The notes under the pieces are model-generated. The model ran no database searches and was not told the DNA's origin. It saw only the letters and a program-made list of their open reading frames with translations. The position numbers were made by a program, and so were the translations under genes. Positions 54,498 through 64,000 of a stretch of DNA of 64,000 nucleotides are shown piece after piece. The stretch is taken from positions 2,850,003 to 2,914,002 of the forward strand of contig NC_085093.1 in assembly GCF_963422355.1 (NCBI RefSeq). Reading direction: 5' to 3'. Source of the DNA: Corticium candelabrum (lineage: Eukaryota > Porifera > Homoscleromorpha > Homosclerophorida > Plakinidae). Position 1 is the first letter of the stretch. Each line of letters starts with the position of its first letter.

Positions 54498-55097
54498 ATG
54501 GCAAAGGCGTTCGAGATCAATCGCTACAAACACAGCGCCAAGCTTCTCCATCTCATCAACGAATTCCGAAAGGACGGCCGATTCTGCGACGTCACCCTCA
54601 AGGTCGGCACGATGGAAATCTCCACACACCGCGCCGTCCTCGCCGCCAGCAGTCCCTATTTCCGCGCCATGTTCACCACCAACATGGCAAAAGCGACGCA
54701 AGACGTCATCACGATGAAAGACATCGACCCCGACGTCCTAGACCGAATCGTGGAGTTCATATATACGGGACATCTGGACGTCACAGTCGACAACGTCCAA
54801 GACCTTCTCGCCGCAGCCTCACTCATACAACTAGAATCAGTACAAGAAATATGTTGCGAATTTTTAAAAGAACATTTAGAGCCGGCCAACTGCTTAGGCA
54901 TAAGAAATTTCGCGGAGGCGAATGGCTGCACGCAATTGACTGAAGCGGTTGATGTGTTTGCGCGCGAGAGATTCGTTGATGTCTATTGTGGCGACGAGTT
55001 TCTCTCGCATCCGTGCGAGCACCTCATCTCGATCATATCGAGCGACGAACTGAACGTTACGAGCGAGAAAGAAGTCTATCTAGCCGTGATACGCTGG
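54498..55097 (+). pseudogene. KLHL-C exon 1 (BTB and start of BACK), itself open
   Basis: 200 codons from ATG to the TGG/GTAGGG donor with no defect: BTB (MAKAFEINRYKHSAKLL; LAASSPYFRAMF; EFIYTGHLDV) and first half of BACK (LLAAASLIQLESVQEICCEF to VIRW). It is the reference copy by which the exon 1 defects in A and B are recognised. The gene is classed as a pseudogene because exon 2 has a nonsense codon; a BTB-only protein of about 245 aa could still be made. Confidence 0.8.
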
Positions 55098-57135
<2,038 letters not shown>

Positions 57136-57698
57136 GTAAAACACGATCCCAAGCATTGTGCGGCCAACCTCCCCGAATTGCGTGGTCACATTCGCCTTCC
57201 CCTCTTGCCGACCGATTTCCTCATGAAACACGTCGATTGCGAGGAGCTCATAGGAAGCAAGATGGAATGTTGAGACATCGTAGATGAAGGTAAACGATAT
57301 CATCTCGTGAAAGGTTTGCACCACTTGAAAGATCTCCCACCACAGGTGTATCCAGGAAATCGTGCGTCAGGAAATTGTTTGCAGTCGGCGGGAAGGAATC
57401 GTCGGAAAGCATCACTCGTAGTGTAGAGTGTTACAGTAACAGATCGAATAGTTGGAGTCGTGAGCCGGACATGATTGTTGGTCGTCAGCAGCTCGGTGTT
57501 GGCGTATTGAAGGAACGGTTGTATGCTGTTGGAGGGTTGGATGGATCGATGAGGTTGAGTAGTGTGGAGTGTTACGATCCTGGGAATTCTAGTTGGGCAT
57601 TCGTTGCGCCTATGAACACGAGTCGGTCGGGTGTTGGAGTTGGTGTGTTGGGAGGAGCCATGTATACGTCTGGTGGGTTTGTTGTGTTGAGTTGGTGA
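57136..57698 (+). pseudogene. KLHL-C exon 2 with nonsense codon and frameshift
   Basis: Begins in phase (VKHDPKH) but codon 46 is TGA at 57,271-57,273, where B has CGA (Arg of MECRDIV). A base is also missing in TATCCAGG near 57,350 (TATCCCAGG in B). The Kelch part from 57,375 is open only in the shifted frame. The Kelch repeats and the VVLSW end are otherwise as in copies A and B. Confidence 0.85.
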
Positions 57699-57841
57699 CT
57701 TGTGTTGTGATCAATTGTACACGTATGTCTGTCTGTCTGTCTGTCTGTCTGTTAGTTTATCTGTAGTCCAATCGTCTATCTATGTGTTTGTCTGTTTGTG
57801 TTTGTCTGTTTGTGTTTGTCAAAGCCTGTCTGTCTAACTGC

Positions 57842-57899
<58 letters not shown>

Positions 57900-58195
57900 C
57901 TGCCTGCCTGCCTGTCTGCCTGCCTGCTTGTCTAACTGCTTGTCTAACTGCTTGTTTGCTTGTCTGTCTGTCTCTCTGTCTCTGCTTGTTTGCTTGTTTG
58001 TATGCCTATCTGTCTAACTGCTTGTCTGTCAGTCTGTCTGTTTGTCTGTCTGCCTGTCTGTCTGTCTGTCTGTCTGTCTCACTACATATATTTTCCATTT
58101 AAATCAAACATTTACATCATGACTCATTGAGCAACCTAACACTAACACAACAAGACCATTATGGTTCTGAATCATACAAAATTACACTGAGCAAA
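57699..58195. other. Post-KLHL-C spacer
   Basis: CTGT repeats, a (TG)n tract (57,842-57,890) passing into CCTG units, then MIC10 3' flank. Compared with A and B the SINE-like block between the two (TG)n tracts is deleted, as expected from recombination between them. No gene. Confidence 0.7.
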
Positions 58196-58573
58196 CTAAA
58201 TTTCTTTGTAGTTTGATTGTTTGGTGTGTAGATCAATGAAAACTACATTGATTGTCTCTGCCTCTTCTGTTGACCCAGACGCTTTTTTCTCATCACCGGA
58301 CACGCTTCTTACCCCACTATCTCCTGTTTCGACTCTTTCAACGACGACTCGCTCGTTTGTTCTCTTGAAATCGTGTTGGCAATTTGAGAATGCCATCCCT
58401 GCTCCTAGTCCGGATCCTGTGGCCAAGGCTAGAGGCCACGAACGTCTGCTGAAGACGAGCAATGAGAAGAGAGCTCCCACGCCAAATCCAGCGCCGGATT
58501 TAATCAGTAGGTCGCTCAAACAGCGATTCCACTTTCTACCGATCTCTTCCTACCTTGCCTGAGCGTTCGACAT
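58196..58573 (-). pseudogene. MICOS10: MIC10-like gene copy C, nonsense near the start
   Basis: Preserves both glycine motifs best: GAGFGVGALFSLLVF and ATGSGLGAGMAFSNCQHDF, then the KRTNERVVVERVETGDSG tail and a stop at 58,196. From the ATG at 58,573 the frame is M-S-N-A-Q-A-R followed by TAG (S codon in B), and three bases are missing after it. The core is also marked by RKWNRC where other copies have RKWDRC. It may be a retired copy, or these bases may lie in an intron if the true first exon is elsewhere. Confidence 0.72.
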
Positions 58574-58738
58574 TTAGACGTGTCCCAGATGTAGCCTCGA
58601 GTGCACCGTGTGCGCGTCAATCTCTTTCTGACCTATAGCTATTGTTACGTATCCGTTTACAAAATTTGTCACATAATAAGCGTTCTAAATCTATTATAGC
58701 ACCTAGATTATTTATTAAGCATTAAGCGTATTACATAC

Positions 58739-59013
58739 TGTTACGGGTCGTTTGAAAGAAGGCTAGAGTCGGTACACACGCACAACGGAAGACACGCAAC
58801 AGACAAAAGATATAGGCGTTTAACTCGCACCACTAACTTTAACACAACTGTACAACAACTACTTCTAATATACTAGAGTAGTCAGTAGAATATATACGTG
58901 AGCACCGCCGGCATTCAGTCATTTCGCTTCAATCAATGTAAGTACCTCCCCTTTTTCCCAAACGTTATGAAAATTTGAGTAACCCAAGAATAGTCGCTTG
59001 TTGACACGTGACA
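58739..59013 (-). repeat. Solo-side LTR of gypsy family 3
   Basis: Runs from TGTTACGGGTCG to CACGTGACA on the + strand (TG...CA). On the minus strand it is directly preceded by the purine-rich TTGGAGGGGAGTGG, a classic polypurine tract next to a 3' LTR. It interrupts the MIC10-C 3' flank. Confidence 0.75.
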
Positions 59014-59282
59014 CCACTCCCCTCCAAGTTGAAACTTCGGGACTTCAACTTTCACTCCTAGTCACCGTCGTCAAGCGAACGACTGAGAAAGTCGTCGGCA
59101 TTATTATCTCGTTCCTTGATGGTCTCGATCCGCATTCTAAATCCTTGAAGGTATAAAGCCCAGCGCATTACGCGAAGGTTGATAAACTTAGCCTTGCTTA
59201 GATACTGTAAAGGTTGATGGTCTGTCTGGATAGTGAACTCGCGACCATACAAGTAGCGTAGGCATTTTTTCACTGCCCAAAC
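59014..59282 (-). pseudogene. Gypsy family 3 RNase H C-terminus directly before the 3' LTR
   Basis: Minus strand reads TVWAVKKCLRYLYGREFTIQ, TDHQPLQYLSKAKFI, ERDNNADDFLSRSLDDGD and a stop, then the polypurine tract and LTR. RNase H motifs are clear. No integrase follows, which is unusual for Ty3/gypsy. It is cut at 59,283 by gypsy element 2. Confidence 0.8.
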
Positions 59283-59376
59283 TGTATCAGGATGCCGATG
59301 GGTGATGTACACTGCACACTGGTAGTCCGCTACTGGCTGTGCCCGCGTAATGTAGTATTAATATCAACCCCTTTAT
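59283..59376 (-). repeat. 3' LTR of gypsy element 2
   Basis: About 94 bp; differs from the other LTR mainly by lacking one GCACACT unit. Confidence 0.8.
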
Positions 59377-59484
59377 ATCTCCCTTGATTAAAACAAAAAA
59401 TAAAAACTATCCTGTTTATGGCTTGGCAATCTCCTTCCATCAATCACCGGCAACTCTTATCTAGGAGTCATTAACTACAACCTG

Positions 59485-60844
59485 TTATCTATCTAGATGG
59501 TGTAATCGTCCATATACTTGGGGGGCCTCACCATTCGACCGCTCCGCGTGGTATGACACGACGACTGGCGGGCTGATTGTTTCCTTGTAGCTGTGGATTC
59601 TGCATTGCGTTGCTCTGAGACTTGAGTCTGGAGAGGGTGTTTTTCCGTAGTGACTTCGTGGGATCGCCTCAGATGTCGACGATTGCGAACGTATGTTCCA
59701 CCTGTATCTCCATCCGCTTTGACCTGATACGATCTTATTTATGCCCACCTTTTGGACGGTGCCTTTCTGCCATGTGGACGGTGAGAGGCGTGGTTGGATA
59801 CGGACAATGTCTCCAGGCTGCAGAGGAAGGTCTGTGGCGCCCTGGTTGTAATAACGGGCTTGCTGAGCTTTGTGGTGTGCTCGCTGGGCCGATTCGTCCG
59901 AACATTCACGGGGGACAAGTAGAGATTCCGACATAGGCAACAGAGTTTTAGTGCACCAGTTCATGAGACGTGCCGGACTGGTCGCGAACCCTTGGCTGGG
60001 AGTATTTCGGAACTCGAGGAAAGCAAGCCACGGATCGCCCCATGACTGCCCGGCTTTCGCCATCAGACGCTTAGTAGTTTTTACTGCATTCTCCACCTTT
60101 CCGTTCGATTGTGGGTAGCCCGGGCTCGAAGAAACATGATCAAAACCCCAGTTCTGGCTGAAACGACTAAACTCTCCTGAAACAAACTGGGGCCCATTGT
60201 CCGACATTACTGTATCCGGTATGCCATGCCGTGCAAAAATGCGGTTTCAGTTTCTGGATGATGCTTTGAGAAGTGAGGCTGTCCAACCTGTCTACTTCCC
60301 AAAAATTGCTCATGTAGTCAACCGTGACCATATAGTCATACCTGTCAACGACGAAGAGATCGACGGCTACTTTCGCCCATGGTCGAGATGGAACGGTATG
60401 CGGGATGAGAGTCAGTTTCGGCTGAGCTGGATCTACTTCACGACATGTAGCACATCGCTGAATGAACGTCTTTACTTGGTCATTCATCCCGGGCCAGTCG
60501 AACAGCTCGCGTGCTCGTCGTAGGCTACCATTAATGCCGATGTGAGAAGAATGAAGGGCGGTCATAATTTTCTGACGAATCGCACCAGGGACTATAATTC
60601 GCTCTCCGCGAAATAGTACGCCGTTTTGTACTCCGATCCCGTCGCGCCAAGGAAAATAAGGTGCCACTGTCCGCGGTACCTGCGTCTTGCTTTGTGGCCA
60701 TCCTCGCATAACGAGCTGCTTGACGTCTTGCAGACATTCATCTTGTTCTGTAGCCACCTGAATTTCTCCTTGTCTGGCTTCGGAGATTGGTAGATGCTGG
60801 GAGAGGTTTACAAATTCAAGCTTCCGCTCGAAAACTGACTGCAA
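59485..60844 (-). pseudogene. Gypsy element 2 integrase region
   Basis: Zinc-binding N-terminus (HSSHIGINGSLRRARELFDW; CATC), catalytic core with VAVDLFVVD (first Asp), MSDNGPQFVSGEF (second Asp) and YPQSNGKVENAVK (Glu), and a C-terminal domain with LQPGDIVRIQP. A frame break near 60,200 separates the core's two Asp halves. The last ORF ends at 59,485. Confidence 0.85.
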
Positions 60845-60961
60845 CCGATTGATGGATTCACACCCGTTTGTGGAGGGGGAAATGATTGCTTTGACCCTGT
60901 AAATATGCTCGCGACAACGTATCTGCTAAGAACATCTCTTTACCCCGCTTGTACGTAACCG

Positions 60962-63147
60962 TTATGTCATAACCATGTAACTGTACCAGCATCCTTTGAA
61001 GACGCTTCGGCGCAGAATGGATCGGCTTTGTACAATCACTTCCAAGGGTTTGTGGTCACTCTCAATCGTCACACGGCGGCCATACGCGTAGTGGTGGAAT
61101 TTTGTGACTCCGAATACGATGGCCAGCAGTTCTTTCTCTATTTGCGCATAGCGTGTTTCGGTGTCTGTTAGCACGCGCGAAGCATAGGCAACCGGTTGTC
61201 CTTGTTGCATAAGAGAAGCACCCAGACCCTTCTCTGACGCGTCGCACTGGAGGGTGACATCCATCTGTGGGTCAAAGTACCTAAGCACGGGTGCTGTGGT
61301 TATGGTCGCTTTAATCTGCTGTATAGCGTGATCATGATGGGATGTCCAACAAAATTCCACATCCTTCTTGGTCAATTGTCGAAGCTCGTCGCAGACGCTA
61401 GACAGATTGGGTAAAAAAACGCGCTAAATAATTGACCATGTCAATTAAACGCTGCACTCCAGCCACATCAGTGGGGTTCTTCATTTTCAGTATAGCTTTC
61501 AATTTGTCCGGATCAGCCTTTAACCCGTTGAGAGTAAGGATATGACCCATGTATTTGACCTCAGCAAGTCGTAACTTGATTTTGTTTCGATTGAGCCTGA
61601 TGCCGCGCACTCGACATCGATCCAAAAAACTGGCCAATTTCTTGTCATGATCCTGGCACGCTGTCTCGTGGGTATCGCCTTCACCCACTATCAGCACGTC
61701 ATCCGCAATCGTGTATACTCCTGGTAGGTCATCGAATGGCTGATTGGAGGCGGCGTTGGAAACGTTCCGGCGCTGGGCTGATGCCGAAGGGCATTCTTTT
61801 CCATCGGAACGTACCAAATGGCGTTCCAAAGGTTGTGAGAAGACTTGACTCATGATCTAATGCGATATGCCAAAACCCATTCTGTAAGTCACATATGGTA
61901 TACACCTTAGCCTTGGAGAGCTGGGGTATCAGATCCTCTATCGTTGGCATAGGATAATGGCTACGTTTGAGTGCCCTGTTGAGGGGCTTAGGATACAGGC
62001 AGATGCGCAGGGTGCCGTTGGGCTTGCGCACCACGACTAGACTGGATATCCAGTCTGTAGGTCCCTCAACCGGCTCTAGCACTCCCAAACTCGCCAGGCC
62101 CTTCAGTTTCGCTTCCAAATGTTGCCTAAGTGCAATGGGAACCTTTCGCGTGGGTATTTGCACCGGAGTTACTGATTCCTCAATGTTGTAATGAAGTGGT
62201 TTCCCCAGACATCCCAAAGAGCCATCAAACACGTCTTTATACGTCTGTAGGAGATCAGGTACTTGAACCGGCTTTTCACTAACGTTCTGACCAGTCATGT
62301 GAGTATTTGTACTGTCAACGTTGTCCTGACACCGAGCTTGAAGGGTTGCCGCCATAATGTTCTCGTGCTGTATCCTCACCAGATCTATCTGTTGTATCGA
62401 CCTAGCTCCCAAAAGTGATGTGGAGGCATCGTCCACAACAACAAAGTTGGCTTTGTATTTTCTACCTGTTTTTGGGTTGTTCATATTGACCAAACACTTG
62501 CCCAATGGTCTTAGTTGACTCCGGTTGTAGAGGCACAGCATTTGGTTTGTCTTCTCAAGGACCACTGTGGGTACCAAATCTTGTCGTCGAATAACATTGC
62601 ATGATGCCCCCAAATCCAGTTGGAACCGCACTCGTTGGCCTTCCACTTCTATGTATGCAAACAGCTGTCTTGGGAAAACTGAGTTCTGCACTGCATTAAT
62701 CTCTTCCGTTAGTGTTAGGGTCATCAGGTGTTCTGATTCCCCATCACTCTCCTGCTCAGTCCAGTTGACTGTGGTCCTTTCCGTGCTTCGACACACCCCA
62801 GCATAGTGATTCTTCTTTCCACATGCTGTGCATTCGTGGCCATAAGCTGGGCATTTTCCTTTCACACGTTGTTGCCCACAGTATCCACATGTTTTCTTGC
62901 TTGCCTTTGGATTTGCTTGTGGCATTGATGTGCGCCTGATTGACTGGCGCACTGCGTGTACCTCTTCATGACCACCCATAACCTTCGATTGCTGTGCAGA
63001 TCGCTCTGCTGCTCGACATATATCAATACAGACGCTCAGGTCCTTTCGTTCCAGCAGACTTGCGTAAGGACTCCTTTGTGATTCCACAGACAATTTGGTC
63101 CCGGATCGTATCCTCTGACGTTGCCTGGAAATTGCAGGACTTGACAA
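60962..63147 (-). pseudogene. Gypsy element 2 zinc knuckle, protease, RT and RNase H
   Basis: CGYCGQQRVKGKCPAYGHEC and CTACGKKNHYAGVC (zinc knuckles), FQLDLGASCNVI (protease, Leu for the usual Thr of D-T/S-G), RT motifs VRKPNGTLRICLYPKPLN, LQNGFWHIALD, FRWKRMPFGISPAPE, and IADDVLIVG (Y-x-DD site changed), then RNase H LQCDASEKGLGASL and SDHKPLEV. Frame breaks near 61,790 and 61,390. Confidence 0.88.
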
Positions 63148-63159
63148 GAGTGCGAAGGG

Positions 63160-63612
63160 CTAGTAAGTACTGCTCAAAAGTCTCTCCTTGTCCTTGCGTC
63201 CTGGTTCTGAAACAAACCGCTCATACGTAACGTTCATTGTGCCAATGAAATGTTGCTCCATTTTTGACAAGGCCGCGGCCAGGGTACGTCTGTCTGCCTC
63301 GTTATTGAAACTTAATGCGTTATACACCTCCACACCAGCCTCCCCCAGGCACATGATAAACGTCGCTAGTTGGTATTCGTCAGATTGTTCGTATATCCGG
63401 GACACCGTGGCATAAGCATCCCACATTTGGCGCCAAGTACGCCAGTTGCGCGCTCCGTCGCCCTCGACGCATAAAGGCCTGGGCGTTGCCAACGCTCCTT
63501 GCGTCAGTACCGTGCTTACCTGATTTGGCACTGTTCGGAATGCGGCATCTCTGTCATACTCCTCGTCACGCTTGGGTTGCTTCTCACGCCCTTTGACGTT
63601 TCCTTCAGCCAT
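63160..63612 (-). pseudogene. Gypsy element 2 gag
   Basis: 150-aa frame starting MAEGNVKGREKQPKRD just inside the 5' LTR, with the capsid-like WRTWRQMWDAYATVSRI. It goes out of frame near 63,180; the continuation (FEQYLLALRTLVKSCNFQAT) is seen in another frame before the zinc knuckles. Confidence 0.75.
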
Positions 63613-63636
63613 GGGAACGACCCACTCCTGTCACCA

Positions 63637-63735
63637 TGTATCAGGATGCGGATGGTTGATGTACACTGCACACTGCACACTGTGGTAGTCCGCTACTGGC
63701 TGTGCCCGCGTAACATAGTATTAATATCAACCCCC

Positions 63736-63740
<5 letters not shown>
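63637..63740 (-). repeat. 5' LTR of gypsy element 2
   Basis: 104 bp from TGTATCAGG to CCCTTACA on the + strand. Confidence 0.8.
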
Positions 63741-63786
<46 letters not shown>

Positions 63787-63808
63787 AGAGTGTGTGTGGG
63801 TGTGTGTC

Positions 63809-63853
<45 letters not shown>
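63741..63853. repeat. (TG)n microsatellite
   Basis: TG tract with TCAG interruptions, directly abutting the gypsy 5' LTR. Confidence 0.95.
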
Positions 63854-63854
<1 letters not shown>

Positions 63855-64000
63855 AGGGTTGCAGGTTCAAGTCACAGTGATGGCAAGATATTGCATAATT
63901 TTCTTAAGCAAGAAACTTACTCACAATTGCTTCTCTTGACTCAAGAGTATATATGAGTACCTGGTCATTGACGGGGGTGGGCATGACCACTGGCTTGGCA
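63854..64000 (+). repeat. SINE-like repeat, third copy, cut by the window end
   Basis: Same GGGTTGCAGGTTCAAGTC head and AAGCAAGAAACTTACTCACA body as at 7861 and 39,850. It runs off the window. Confidence 0.55.

Larger units (their letters stand above)
59283..63740 (-). mobile_element. Gypsy element 2: near-complete Ty3/gypsy with ~100-bp LTRs
   Basis: 4.46 kb in minus orientation. Direct repeats at 59,283-59,376 and 63,637-63,740 (TGTATCAGGATGC start) are its LTRs. On the minus strand AAGGGAGATA precedes the 3' LTR, and TGGTGACAGGAG follows the 5' LTR as a likely primer-binding site. It holds gag, protease, RT, RNase H and integrase in the usual order. The left flank is the gypsy 3 RNase H fragment and the right flank is a (TG)n tract; no target duplication is visible. 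Confidence 0.85.

Overview
The window is nuclear DNA of an animal. It carries intron-bearing genes of animal type: TRAF-like RING/zinc-finger/MATH proteins, BTB-BACK-Kelch (KLHL) proteins and the mitochondrial cristae protein MIC10. Around them is a dense mix of invertebrate-type transposons. A sponge or another early-branching marine invertebrate is my best guess; the sequence does not settle it.

Layout. The backbone is a segmental duplication present three times (units A, B, C). Each unit reads: TRAF-like gene (-), a 210-255 bp divergent promoter, a two-exon KLHL gene (+) whose intron holds a 35-bp minisatellite and a (CA)n tract, and then a MIC10-like gene (-) converging on the KLHL gene. 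Unit A is about 1-23.5 kb, unit B about 27-42 kb, unit C about 52.4-58.7 kb. TRAF-A and TRAF-C are open; TRAF-B is frameshifted. KLHL-A is frameshifted and split by a hAT transposon. KLHL-B is coding-competent if its distant exons are joined. KLHL-C has a nonsense codon. All MIC10 copies are truncated, broken or have an unresolved start.

Mobile elements account for most of the differences between units. (1) Two elements, E1 (12,013-23,020) and E2 (42,030-49,515), each carry two convergent genes: a DUF6589-like putative transposase (+) and a RecQ-like SF2 helicase (-). Their ends begin TAGNCTCG and fold into hairpins. E2 has a perfect 9-bp target duplication. A 770-bp non-autonomous relative with the same ends and its own 9-bp duplication sits inside the E2 transposase gene. 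This is the most interesting system here. (2) A Ginger1 transposon (gypsy-like integrase, Ulp1 protease, PHD finger, CCGG duplication) is nested in E1. (3) There are two hAT elements; one at 32,670-35,522 looks structurally intact once a 59-bp intron is recognised. (4) Also present are several Ty3/gypsy copies, a Helitron relic, TA-flanked MITEs, foldback elements, a 1.35-kb palindrome, a SINE-like repeat and many (CA/TG)n tracts.

The paralogous units act as built-in empty sites, so several insertions can be defined to the base from this window alone. Family assignments rest on motifs read by eye and on memory of the families; no search was run.
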